Source: Ryuthela nishihirai (taxonomy: Eukaryota > Arthropoda > Arachnida > Araneae > Heptathelidae). Taken from it: a stretch of DNA of 64,000 nucleotides. Where the stretch lies: positions 43,718,691 through 43,782,690 of the forward strand of contig JAWZYU010000025.1 of the NCBI GenBank assembly GCA_038380435.1, in the 5' to 3' direction. The notes beneath the pieces were generated by a model, which made no database searches, was not told the DNA's origin, and saw only the letters and a list, made by a program, of their open reading frames with translations. Position 1 is the stretch's first letter. Every line of letters starts with the position of its first letter. Of the stretch, positions 32,209 to 43,872 are shown in pieces. Position numbers and translations under genes: made by a program.

Positions 32209-32404
32209 AGTTTACACTGTAATGAATTGCTTTTATATTACATAGGAATGAGTTGCTAGCGCCAGTTCAACTGGCGCCAATAGTTTTGGACTTTTCAACA
32301 TCAATTTTTCATACATGCATAGATTGGGTTGACGTGTACATTAAGCCAACAGTCCGCCAGTCGGTTATTGGCGCCAATAAACCATGCCAGTGTAAACTAG
32401 CCTT
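32209..32404. mobile_element. MITE with CTAGTTTACACTG termini
   Basis: The terminal inverted repeat AAGGCTAGTTTACACTG lies at the left and its complement CAGTGTAAACTAGCCTT at the right. No coding capacity. The termini match the larger element at 29686-32185. Confidence 0.85.
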
Positions 32405-32456
32405 CAGCGATTAGTCAAAATCCTGATGAAGCTGCCCTCCCCCCCCCCTGAAAAAA

Positions 32457-32695
32457 ATCCTGGGTTAGCAGAGTGGTTAACACACTTGACTACTGATTGG
32501 AATCGAGCCCTGGGTAAGTCATGGATGTTTGTGTCGTTTTTCTGCTGAGGTCCCTCCATCCTCAAAGACCTACTATGGCGAATTAAACTGAGAAGCTCCT
32601 GTAAGACCTCTATGGCGAAGTCAACTGACAAGCTCCTGTCAGACCTCTGTGGCAAGCAACTGCTTGAAAGGTTATTTATCTTATTATATATTTTT
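32457..32695 (+). mobile_element. SINE2 with internal duplication
   Basis: The head is decayed (GCAGAGTGGTTAACACAC). The body segment ACTGA..AGCTCCTGT..AGACCTCT is present twice in tandem (32585-32650). Confidence 0.85.
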
Positions 32696-33150
32696 TCATT
32701 TAAGTCCCTGACAGAGACATAATTAAATTTATGAAAAATACTTATTTTCTCAGTTCGCAAAATTTGATTTCCAAGATGGAAAATTTTCGTCCCGCCCAAC
32801 CATAGTCCCTTTGCTACGCCCGTTGATACGGGCTGAATTGACATATATGTTTTGAATGCTTCTCAGATGTTGCTACCACATAGGGTCCATTTATCAATAG
32901 TCGTCGCAACATCATACGAAAATTAGCTTGAAGTACTGAGTTTATATTAAAATTAATATTATTATAATTATATTTACCGCTTATCGTAGTCATTATTATA
33001 CTATTTAACAAATGATATGGAGGAATTTCAATATTTTAATAGCTAGTAAGGCCATACCGGTCCAAACCAGCTGAATATCAGTCCTGTGTAAAGCACTTGC
33101 TGCAGAAAATCCATAACGCGGATTCATGCATTTTCAGGCTTAGATTCTTC
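32696..33150. other. Unassigned AT-rich sequence
   Basis: No gene recognised. Confidence 0.35.
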
Positions 33151-33539
33151 CGTTGGGTTGGGTTGCTTTACCTCTGAGCAGCACTTTTTTCACACCATGG
33201 GCTAAATGGCCAGGTCACATGGACTCCAAAGGCTCAGAGAAGGTTGGGGAGGGGACCCATTGGAACAGCTGTTGGGAGAGAGATGGGTAGCCTCCCGTCA
33301 AGGCCATCCAGCATGTTCTTTAAAGTGCAAAGGGTATGGCCCTTTCGCACACGTGCCACGGCTTAAAGTCCCATCCGGTGGACGGCGGCCTTTCAAAGCC
33401 CATCGGTATCCCCTACTGACCGTGGGCAGGGTGGAGAATTTTGCGGAGATAAATCTCAACGCTGACTCAGCTGGGACTCGAACCTGGGAACTACAGATTA
33501 CTAGCCTGGCATGCTACCGACTGAGATATCCCCGCCCTG
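33151..33539 (-). mobile_element. SINE1, somewhat diverged
   Basis: Flanked by TAGATTCTTC (33141-33150) and TAGATTCTTGC (33540-33550). The head end reads GAGATATCCCCGCCC, changed from the usual GAGCCACCCCCGCCC. Confidence 0.93.
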
Positions 33540-33550
33540 TAGATTCTTGC

Positions 33551-36194
33551 TTTTCACTAGCTTTCGTGTTAACGTAATAAGCACGATTCGACAAGAAACT
33601 TTTTGAGGGAGACTTGCCACTCTGTTCTTTATGTGGAACAGAGTATAGGAAAAATCTGCTCATTCTTTACAGTCAAGTTAATATTTTTAAAGCATCTAAA
33701 ACCGAATTTCGGGGCATATTTTTTCCTCAGGGACAGAACTTCATATCCCCAGACTTTCCCCAAAACAAGGGAACGAATGGTCACCCTAGACAGAATCGTA
33801 TACGGGATTAACAGTGCCCTCTTATATGGAGTTCGTACAACACACAAGACAAATATTGAGAATACGGGAATGTTTGCACCCCTAGATAAAATCCTTCAAA
33901 CCTCTTGCATATTAGTTTGAAGTAGTACAAAACAAGCTAAATTGAGAGGGGCGGATTTACCGAAAAGGCACTAAGCAGCCTCTTAGGTACCCAGTTACTC
34001 ATATGCCCCCAATTCCTTCTATAAAAATTTGTGTCTAAAAAAAAACCACAGGGCAACTAAATGTTCTGCTTGGAGCTCCTGGACCCTTAAATCCGCTACA
34101 GAAAATTGACTATTATGTGCACAAAATTGCCACTCAGAGATCGACCTTACCCAAAAGTACTTATATTGTAGACTTTCGATTTTCCAGAATGAATGATGAA
34201 ATATTCCTTGTTATTATTATTGTATTCCATGTCTGGGGTTTGCGGTAAAGCCAATGTACAAGCAATACTAGATACTACCCTAAACGTTGAAGCATACATG
34301 CAAAACGCCCAAAATTAAAAAAAAAAAATAAAAAAATATAGTAGCATGAACTTACCTTGGTTAATACCTTGGCAATTTAAAATGGAAATTTGAAAATAAA
34401 GTAATAAAGAAAAGTTTAAGCAAAATATGCTTGCCCTTTCCCTTCATTCGCCTTCCATCGAATTGTGCTGAACGCACTGTGATGTGTGAAACCTATCACT
34501 CTTGCTTCCTAGTATAGTGGACACATTTTCATATTTCATATTATTTTTATCAACATCTTGGTTAATCCAACTCTGGATAATCAAGATTCTACTTCAACAT
34601 CAATATGATTCTAGTCATTCCTAATACATGAATTATTGTTGTAGGTATTGCACATAGGCCACTAGAGTGCGTACTTTTTTTTTACTATGTTCCGTTCTGT
34701 GACATGTTGCGAACCAAAGGCAGAATTGGTTTCTTAAATAATAGTAGGTCTTGGAAACATCTGATTCATTTGGTCGCCATGTTGTTTTGTGTGTGTTACG
34801 GTCTCAAATTTCGTTTATCGTAGATGAATATGTTTTGACGTGACTACTATTTTAAGTAGTTAAAATTTACCTTGGATTTCAGTATTCTATACTCCGGTGA
34901 TCAAAGTATATGCTCAGTTGCGTTTTTATGATTGTTGTCTTCTGGTTCTGCATCAAGAATTTTTTAATAAGGTGCAATGTTTTCCAACAAAATATTCTAG
35001 TCTGTTAAAAGAAATTTGAAGAAATCATGGGTATTTTAGCAACATTCTAAGGACCCGAATTTAAATTCCGTAAGTATATAAGGTTTCCAGATTTACTGTT
35101 AAGTTTCTGAAATATTTTGTACACAAAGACTGCATAGTTGTGCATTAAACAAAGTTAATTTCAGGCATTGAAACAAAATTAATGCCGCCAGTAGATTTCC
35201 ATATATAGTGAATATAACTGAAGTTATATGGCATATCCTTACACAAAGAGAATATAAGATGTGTATCTCAGCACTGGTGTAGCAGGGGAAAATGCATTGA
35301 TGTACAGACAGAATTTGTAGTTCCAATGTTGAAAAATAAAAGCATCCACCTTATTTTCCACCAGCATAAACAAATTGATGAAACCATCAAAATGAGACAT
35401 TAAAAAATTAAAGGTTGATAAGGTTAGTTCAATTTTTAAAATAGGATGCTATGTTCGATATAAAGATCATGGATCAACTAAAAAGACTGCATGAGTTGTA
35501 GTGGTTACAACTAAGTTACTTCATCAATCGAAGAAGTGCATTACAGGAAAGCCACTACCTAATACAATTTCTTAAATTGCAAGAGAACAATGATCTTTTT
35601 TTTTTCTGGACCATCCTAATCACTGGTAAAAGAATTTACAGCAGACTTGCAATTTTAAATGCACAGCCTCCATATTGATGCAACATGATATGTTTTGTCA
35701 TCATATTACCAAAGGAGCATGATCTGTTGGCCGAGGACAGTAAATAGCCAACTAACCACCATCTTTCTTTTTCCAAAAGAGTTGTATAAAAATTGTTTAT
35801 TCAAGTTACATTTGTAACAAACAGAACTGAATGTGTTTGAAACTAATGAAAAACTGTTGAATTACCACAGAAAGAATATATTATCACAGAAAGAATATTC
35901 AATTTCCAAAGCCTATTTCATTAGTACCTAAAGAATTGCATTACTAGCAGTGAAGACATTGCAAAACAAGAGCATATTAAATAAAACATTTAATCATAAA
36001 CACATTTCTAAATGTAAAATTTTGATTCCACACATAATGGCACCAAAGGCAATTTTTTCCTAACTGCATATATCACAATGCAACAAATGTCGGTCAATGT
36101 GAAATGAGGCTGTTTGTTTCAATAGCATGTTTTTGCTAGCGAATGTTTGTTTGGCTGTTTTAAAAGAATTAAAAATAATCAATAATTTTTTCAG
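33551..36194. other. Unassigned 2.6 kb of AT-rich sequence
   Basis: Short open frames (for example 33603-33920) show no recognisable domain or splice context. No SINE1, SINE2, LINE or transposon remnant is recognised. Confidence 0.4.
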
Positions 36195-36960
36195 GGACAT
36201 TTATTTTAAAAAGCTCATAATGCTAAACAACAAACTGCCATTCCACAATTGAAAAAATGCTATTAAATAATTTTATAGGACTCGACCATATTAATCCCAG
36301 CATAGTATTAAACAATGAACTGCCCATTTGCACTTTTAGAAAACCCCAGATCAAAAGTCTCGGAACAAGTCTAAAATACAGTATGCTGATGCACTGTATC
36401 AGCATACAGTACCCCCCCCCCCCCAAAAAAAAAAAAAAAAAAAAAAAAAAATATTCCAAGACAAGTCTAAAAAACATTGAACAACATATCACCAATCTGC
36501 AGGATTAGCCCCAGGAATTAAATATTCCTATCAAAAACAACCTAAAAGAAACAGAAAATCACAATTCTATCAGAAACAACAAGCCTAAAAATCACCAATA
36601 TCATAAATAATGGTGTCCAATCCACATTATAAAAAGCTCCCAGAACTAAATAATTTCATTAGGAACAACAAATGTAAAAAACAAGAAAATCTTAAACAAT
36701 TTACTACCGATTTGCATTGTAATAAAAATAGCCCCCGGAACTAGATAATCCCATCAGGGACAATAAACATTAAAAAAAAAACAAAAAGACAAGAAAATCG
36801 TAAACAATTCACCCCCAATTCACATTATAGAAAAGCACCAGAAATAAATAATCCCATTACAAACAAACCTAAAAAGCATGAATATTGTAAACAATGCACC
36901 ACTGATTCACATTGCAAAAACAAAAAAAAATTATGGGGGGGCACTAATTTCAACAAAACA
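36195..36960. repeat. Degenerate tandem repeat, about 110-125 bp units
   Basis: Units share AAACAATT..CCA..TTCACATT and AGAA..AAATAATCCCATTA..AACAA words and repeat about six to seven times with heavy divergence. A hairpin GTATGCTGAT/ATCAGCATAC (36381-36407) and a C run followed by a long A run (about 36412-36450) lie inside. Confidence 0.7.
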
Positions 36961-37000
36961 CAATCAAAAGAACCCCTCTCCGAATGAAAAAAAATATATA

Positions 37001-38160
37001 TAAGCTCACCAGACAAAAAGTTAGTCATCTCCTGCCATAAGAGGGAGTAATGGGCGGATAAATCTCTGCCCATTACATCCGTTCGACAGCAACAGAGGGT
37101 GCACTATTAATAAACACATCCTACAAATAGCTGTGCCGTGTGCTACAGGGTTCATACAGTGACAAGAAGTGGTTGTGTGTTAGTTGCTTCATGAAACATG
37201 GATCATGCCAAAGATGTGAATTAGTGGCAAAAAGGTACTGCATTTGGCTGAGCCAAAGGTCATAGTGTACAAGAAGTTGCTGCCTTTGCAGGTGTGTCAG
37301 AACGTACTGTCCAAAGGGTCTTTCAGCAGTGGTGTACATTGCAGTCTACTGCACCAGAATGGTAGAAAGACTGCTCACCGATAGGGATTGCCGCAGTGTG
37401 TCACGCACTGTTAGGGCAAACCACTTTGCAATGAGGCAGAAGTTGTTCCAGTCGGTCAATGCAGGCCTACAACAAGCTGTTTCCAAATGAACACTTCAAA
37501 GTGAACTGCATGCCATGAATATTGAGCAGTGTACCGTGGAAAAGACTCGTGTTAACAGCTCTGCACAAGGATGTTTTTGCTTGTACTCAAATGATGCGAG
37601 GCAACGGGTACATCGTAAACCACAAGTTCTGTTGAAGCTGGAGAAGGCTCTGTGGTGTTCTGAGGATGTTTCACATCTGAGGAAATGGGTCCTTTGGTTC
37701 CGGTGACATCACACTTGAACCAGAAGGGCTATATGGTGCTACTGGACGACCACATGTTGCCTTTTGTGCAGCATCTCCACAATGAACACCAGAAGGATAC
37801 CCCAGTCTTCCAAGACAACAATTGTCATGTGCACAGGGATTGAAGTGTGCCAGATTGGCACGATGAGCATTCTGAAGCCTTCAAACATCTCAATTGAATC
37901 CTCGGTTTTGAATCCCATAGAAAACTTGTGGGACTATTTTGGGCAATGAGTGAAGCACCATCCCAGCCACCTAGCCAATCTGGCTGAACTGTGGCATTTG
38001 CTGCTGGAAGAGAGGATGAATATTGATGTGTACTACATTCACACATTGGTGGCATCCATGCTAGACAGGATTTTGATTTCTCTCTGGTCGCACAGAGGTG
38101 TTACATGCTATTAGGTGACATTCAGCCAGGGGTGACTAATTTTTTGTCTGATGAGCTTAT
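37001..38160 (+). pseudogene. Tc1-like element relic with terminal inverted repeats (Tc1-C)
   Basis: Terminal inverted repeats are visible: TAAGCTCACCAGACAAAAAG at 37001-37020 and its near complement ending TTTTTGTCTGATGAGCTTA at 38142-38160, within TATATA on both sides. Between them the transposase is decayed. A helix-turn-helix stretch (VQEVAAFAGVSERTVQRV in one frame) is followed by out-of-frame remnants of the catalytic region and an NPIENLWDYF box near 37900. Many stops; not functional. It is a different subfamily from Tc1-A and Tc1-B. Confidence 0.87.
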
Positions 38161-38414
38161 ATATACAGTAGACTCCCTCTTATCCGGCCCTTATGGGACC
38201 AGACCCTTGGCTGGATGAACTAAAGGCTGGTTTAATCTGAAAATTGTGTCAGAAAAATAAATGAAAGGAGCAAATGACAAAAATGCTAACAGTACTGTAT
38301 TTTAAATAATAATTTGTCGTACAATGCTAACAATTTACTCACACTCACTTGAAAAAGTCCGTGATTTTCTTTTGTTTCTTTGAACTTAACACTTTTTTTA
38401 TCTGCAAATAAAAG

Positions 38415-38620
38415 TAAATAAATAAATACCCCCTCAAGCAGCTGCTTGACACAGAGGTCTGACAGAAAGCCTGTCAGTTTATATACCAGAGTAGAAGGTC
38501 TGAGAGGATGGCAGGACCTCAGCAGAAAAACGACACATACATCCATGCCTTACCCGGGGCTCGAACCAGGTCCCTTAGATCAGTAGCCAAGCGTGCTAAC
38601 CACTCGGCCATGGGACGGCT
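38415..38620 (-). mobile_element. SINE2, full length, within a pogo relic
   Basis: AATAAATACCCCCTCAAGCA at the left and the reversed head CTAACCACTCGGCCATGGGA at the right. Confidence 0.93.
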
Positions 38621-39045
38621 GTGCTTGTCTTGTCATTTTTTAATAAACATCGCATCAACCTCAGATGAGGCCTGTTGTTCTTTATTGTGTCTTAACTGCA
38701 ACATGAAAAGCTGCTTTTCCTTCAATATGGCTAACTTTAGCTTCTTCCCCATTCCCTTCTTGGCAGACTGCACTGATAATTGCGTCATCATTCGTTGTGT
38801 CATTTTACAGCTGTTCACCTTTTAACCATTTTTCAATGTCATCTTCAAGTGTGTCATATCCAGGCAAAGTCATTAAGCAGTGAAATATTGTCATTATCTG
38901 TCATATCTTCAACAGGTTCATTCGATACTTTCGTGTTGTCGTCTTTGGTACTTTCTACAGTTTTCAACTTTGGGCCAAAGTTTTCTCCATGACTTCACAA
39001 ACGTTGTACGAGGCATTTCTTCAAAAGCTCTTGCCAATATGTAGA

Positions 39046-39360
39046 TCACATCCTTGATATTATTGTTTTCAAAGCATTTAAAAAACCTATTCCGCCATTT
39101 TCGGTTTGCTGTAGAATTTCTGAAAGAAGCTTTCTCCTGTATCGTCTTTTTAAACTTACAAGCACGCCTTGATCCATTTGTTGCACTAAAGATGTTACAT
39201 TAGGTGGCAAAAACATGGTTTTTATGCTGTCAGAAATGAGTTTGCTTGGGTGTGTTTGGGCATTGTTGAGAATGAGTAGGACCTTTGCAGGCATTTTAAG
39301 ACTTGTCAAGTGGTTTTTTACTTTTGGAACAAATTCTGTAAAGAACCACTCTTTAAACAA
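39046..39360 (-). pseudogene. pogo/Tigger transposase fragment (DDE domain)
   Basis: An open stretch of 104 residues contains KVLLILNNAQTHPSKL, then MFLPPNVTSLVQQMDQGVL and LKRRYRRKLL. These are the central parts of a pogo-type DDE/D transposase. The Asp expected in LILDNAP-like motifs is Asn here (LILNN), which would abolish catalysis. The rest of the enzyme is out of frame or missing. In the host family the domain is sometimes domesticated, but nothing here suggests that. Confidence 0.88.
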
Positions 39361-39372
39361 ATACGAGACTAT

Positions 39373-39433
39373 CCAAGCAGGGAACTACATATTACAAGTC
39401 TGGTGCGCTACCGACTGAGCCACCCCCTCCCCA
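39373..39433 (-). mobile_element. SINE1 head fragment
   Basis: Only the reversed tRNA-like part remains: GGGAACTACATATTACAAGT and CTACCGACTGAGCCACCCCC. Confidence 0.85.
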
Positions 39434-39889
39434 TCTAGTTACAGAGGCTATGATTTATCAATGAATATAAATATCATGGATATAAAGGAACACCATGATC
39501 TACATAGCATAAAGTTTAATTTTTTTTTTAATTTACCATAACTGGTAATAATGTGAACATATCAGATGAATATGTATTTTAAACATGAGATATAAATGTT
39601 GAGGCAAGGCATGCAAGTGTTTTTAATTTATGTTGCCAAACTAAAAAAAAAATTCATGCAAATGTTCGACTGAAATTCTAATAATAGCTTTATCATTGAA
39701 AGAAAAAATTGTGTTGGTTAATTTTTTTTATTTTGACATATTCAGTGGAATATGCCAAAATAAAGTTCATTGTGCTTACATTAATTTAAAATGATAAAAG
39801 CCTGCACACCATCATGCAATTCAACCCAAAATGCTGCAGAACAAGCTTAATGATTGCCCTCTAACATGATGTCATGATTTTAACACCTG
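39434..39889. other. Unassigned AT-rich sequence
   Basis: No gene or recognised repeat. Confidence 0.4.
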
Positions 39890-39992
39890 GTCTCTCCCTT
39901 CTACATAGAATGCTCTGGTCTTACCCAGGGCTCAGATACAGATCCCTTTCATCATTACACAAGAGCACTAACCACTCAGCCATGGAATGGCA
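39890..39992 (-). mobile_element. SINE2 head fragment, decayed
   Basis: TCTTACCCAGGGCTCAGATA, GAGCACTAACCACTCAGCCA and TGGAATGGC correspond to the reversed SINE2 head. Confidence 0.7.
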
Positions 39993-39994
39993 AA

Positions 39995-41960
39995 ATCATT
40001 TTTAGTTGATTTTGAGGTATATTGTTGAGTAGATCTTTTTTGCCAAATAACTAATGGAAGAAATTATGGCATGCCAAATTAATCAACATTTAGTACTGAA
40101 TTTTCTGAAAATAAAATATTTAACCAAAGAGACAAATAGTTTTATGTTAATACAAAGTGAAAAGAAAAAGCATCTCCCAATGCAAATAAAAATTAAAAAA
40201 AAAAACTAAGACAGAAATAATTATAATGCATGTGAAAAAAAAAACTACTTATTCCTGAAAAGTAAAAGAAAATTAAAAAAGGAAAATACTTTTTTTTTTC
40301 TTGGTACTATGAGAAAGATCTAGGCTTTTCGTCAACTGTGCTGAGTCATGTAAAAAGTCAACTTTAGAATTAAAAAAAATAGGCAACAGAAATAGGTAAT
40401 GTTACATATAAAATAAAATATAATTTCAAAGTTTTGAAAAAAAAAATTTAAATAAATTTCCAAACATGAATTTTAATATTTTTTTCACTGTGATATAGTG
40501 AAAAAAGAAACTGATTGTGCAGTTAAGGCTTCATTTTAGGAAACCTGATGAATAAAAATATTGAAATTTTACATTAATCAAAAGGAAATTTCTTTTTAAG
40601 TAATGCGATATTTACTTGAAACATGGTTTTTATTTATTTTATAATTCTTTTCAATATGATATCTTTTGAAACACTGGCCAGTGTTATACAACGTGACTTG
40701 GACTGCTCACATTCATAGGATTTTATAAAATGGAGAAATACTTTCTTGGCCCTTTTATTTTTTTCTTAAACATTATATATTTTGATTTGGGTGTTGTGTT
40801 TTGAGGATTTTGGCAAGGTGCTGAATAGTTTGAGTGCCAAGGCTAAAAAACATCAGTATCCTCAGAGTGGTACAGCCAAGATATTGTGGGGGGGGGGGGG
40901 GGGGGGTTACTCTGTTTTAAAACCATTCAGTATAAACAAAAAACATCATTGTTTAAAAATAAAAATTTTCAGTGGTGGGGTAAAATCCCTCAGCATAATC
41001 ATGTGAAGAAGGTGGGTGGAGGGAGTTATAACATCCTTGACTAAGTTGCCCTCCCAACCACAGGAGGGCTGATTTCTGTGCCAAGGCTTTTTGCTTCCAT
41101 ATCCCAAACCATTCATTATGAGAAAACAATAAAAGAATTTTTTTTTTTTGACTGGAAAATGAAAAAGTAATAAAAATATTAACATGTAACGTAATGCAAT
41201 GTTAAAAAAAATCACATCAAAAAGTTGTAAGCCAGCCATGTATCATAACCCCAAAAGATCGATAACAATATATAAATATACAGGAGTCAAATCAATTAAG
41301 CGATAGAAGTAAAAACGAAATTAGTTGTAAGCCAGCCATTGTCATAACCAGCAGTGTAGCATAACCCCGAAAGATCTATGGGAATAAAATCAATAAATTG
41401 ATCAAGTAAAAACAAGTTGTAAGGATGTGATTGTCATAACTAGTGATGTTGCATAACTCTGAAGGATCAGTACGTATAAATTTATGGGAATAAAATCACA
41501 TTAGATATAAAAATAAAGGTTCCATTTATAAAAGTACAAATGAAATACTAAATTGAAAGTTATCCAGTGTTGTTGATGGTATATTCAGCATACCATGCAC
41601 TCATGCTGACATTTGCTATTAGTTACTGCCATCTGTATCTTACTGGGCTGTGACATAGTTTATCAGCAGTTTTGCACAAAGATTTTGTTTGGTTTGGTTT
41701 CATCAGCAGGAGAGCACCATTAAATGCTGTGATGAATGATAAAAATAATTCTAAGTGTATTGAAATAGTTTTAAGGAGAGAGCATAAAATGAAAAAAGAA
41801 AGGGAAATTGAGGTACATACTTCATAATTGTTTCCAAATCCTGCGATTTTAAAAGCATTTTTTGGTTAAATTTTAAGAAAAACTGAGTTTGCAGTAGTTC
41901 AGATGAAACTTTAAGAGGTTGCTTCACTGTAGAAGAATGGAAACAAGCAAATCACCTTTG
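39995..41960 (+). mobile_element. piggyBac-like non-autonomous repeat, copy 1 (ends lost)
   Basis: It aligns in order with the copy at 56400-62886: GCCAAATAACTAATGGAAG, AGACAGAAATAATTATAATG, GGACTGCTCACATTCATAGG, AAATGGAGAAATACTTTC and GTACATACTTCATAATTG. The TTAACCC end is not preserved. Inside, a GTAAGCCAGCCATG..CATAACCC unit is repeated about three times (41226-41490), and a run of 19 G is at 40888-40906. No transposase is recognised. Confidence 0.75.
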
Positions 41961-42183
41961 TTGTTTATTGGGTCTAAAAAATGCGAGGGGACATTTTTCC
42001 TGGGACCTTTGTGCTCACTTGATGAAATACATCTGAATAGTTAATTGGCATGCATGCTTTGACATTCTCTAGCAACAATGTCTCAGAACTTTTGATGCAA
42101 CTGTATATAAATTTTCTTGTCATTCTCAATATTCTGTTTATTGAAATTGTTACAATGTAATTACTGTTTTTCTTTGGTTTCAG

Positions 42184-42409
42184 AATCCAATGAAATAGCA
42201 TCATCATGATATCATCAAAAGAAGATACTTCCCCTAAAGAGTCCCATTCTGAGTCAGTTATGCTTAAAAAGGGAACATTGTGGCAGCAAAGAGATAAATT
42301 TTTTAGCCGTTGGAAGGAAAGATTTTTTGTATTAACTAGTGATTATTTGGCATGCTTCAAAAAGGCTTCCAAAATTGGTATATCTGAAATGGGTGGGTTT
42401 TTATACAAG
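42184..42409 (+). CDS. PH-domain protein, first coding exon (CDS from 42206)
   Basis: The exon follows the acceptor TTCTTTGGTTTCAG (AG 42182-42183) and ends at AAG|GTAAGAAAA. Translation starts at ATG 42206; an in-frame TGA at 42191 within the same exon supports this start. It encodes 68 residues: an acidic/Ser-rich lead and then the first half of a pleckstrin homology domain (MLKKGTLWQQRDKFFSRWKE, RFFVLTSDYLACFKK, ISEMGGFLYK). The join to 50215 is phase 0. PH domains bind phosphoinositides or proteins at membranes; the basic KKG..K..WKERFF strand is the usual lipid-binding side, which is inferred. I do not recognise the named family. Confidence 0.9.
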
Positions 42410-42765
42410 GTAAGAAAATAATATTTCACATATCTCTTATCTCGAATTTGCTAATTCTTAAGAATCAAGACAGTTTGTCATATTTTGAAAATAAAATGCA
42501 TAATGTTTGAAAAGTTTGTGGGCAATGATTTGCCTTTAAATGAGCATTAACATTTTTGCATCATAAAATCAGGAGTACATTTAATTTTTCATGATTTTTG
42601 TGTATTCACAATAGAGGGTTTTACCTGAGTTAGGCCTAAATTAGCATTTTCTCTACATTCTTCCCATTGCTAAAATGCAGTGTTCTTAGCGATTTTTAAT
42701 TTCCAATATTCAAAAAAAAGGGCTAAACAGAGTACCAAAGTTCTAAATTTGATTCATTTAGTGAA

Positions 42766-42799
42766 CATCAAAGTGAACAGTAATCTGTTCACTTTGATG
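42766..42799. repeat. Perfect hairpin
   Basis: The 15-bp stem CATCAAAGTGAACAG pairs exactly with CTGTTCACTTTGATG around the loop TAAT. Confidence 0.9.
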
Positions 42800-43872
42800 G
42801 TGATAGCTGACTCAGACGTTGCATTCTTGGCTCTGGGTAATGTTTTCTCCTGCACTGGTATTGAAACTGTTTTACAGGTTAGGAATAATCCAATGTTATT
42901 GCTGCTTTGTATACCACTCTTTACTGCAAAGCTTGCTTGTGAAGGTAGATTGCATTATGATCACTTTTGTTTCGCACACACACACACACTACTTGGTAGA
43001 ATTTTGGAAGTTGCATGGAATTTTGGGAACTGCTTTTACTACTTAGAATTTTATTTTGCATTCCATTGTAAACCTTACCACTCTGCACTTAATCTTCCAC
43101 ATGTTGCCAACAGGTACAACATAGAAAAAGAAACAATGTAGTTTAGCATATAACATCATTTACTTTTATATATATATACTGGTACTGGACAGAAAAATGG
43201 AAGCAGTTCTAGTAGTTATCACATAACATGTTATGTCAATTGGAAACCATATTCAGAGCTCAATAACATCTTTAATATGATTTTTAATTAAAATATGTCT
43301 AAAGATAAAGATCTCAATCAAATCTCTCTAAATCTCTATTTTAAACAATATTTTTCAGTATTTAAAGAGTTTTGAATGCTAGAATATTTAACAGGGTATA
43401 AAAAATTGACCCCAAAATTTAATTAAAACATTAAAACAGATTAAGAAATCAGTACCAGGTTTAATGCACCCTGTTTTATACTAGAATCAACTGTTATCTC
43501 TCATCTCTTAACCTCTTTTCATGTTTTTATTAAATTTTGCAGTCAATTTTTTGTAGCTTGTTAAATATTCCAGCTTTAATAACTCTTTGAATACCGAACA
43601 AATATTGTTTCAAATCAAGATTTAGATTGGTTTGACTGTGATTATTAATTAGTCTTTAGACATATTTTTCATTGAAAATAATACTGAAGAATTAGTGAGC
43701 TCTAAATCTGACTTTCTATTTAGATAATGTTGAACTGTTTCCATTTTTCTGTAAAGTATTTGTATTTTGTACAGTTTACAAAACCACTAAATATCATTAA
43801 TATCCTTTACATTGTAAGAAATGTATAAATAACATGTAGCTTCACTTTGAAAAACAAACAAAAATTTGTATC

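Larger units (their letters stand above)
38166..39372 (-). mobile_element. pogo/Tigger-like transposon relic
   Basis: The left end CAGTAGACTCCCTCTTATCC resembles pogo/Tigger termini. The minus-strand transposase remnant lies at 39046-39360, with further decayed C-terminal coding from about 38640 to 39040. A SINE2 (38415-38620) is inserted. The right end is not identified. It begins six bases after the Tc1-C terminal repeat, so the two elements are neighbours at a TA-rich site. Confidence 0.8.

Noticed and set aside
33603..33920. Possible small protein-coding gene
   Set aside because: No domain, no splice signals and overlapping frames of similar length; not supported.
42680..43141. 153-residue frame in PH intron 1
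   Set aside because: It contains hairpin and CA-repeat sequence and shows no recognisable domain or exon borders.
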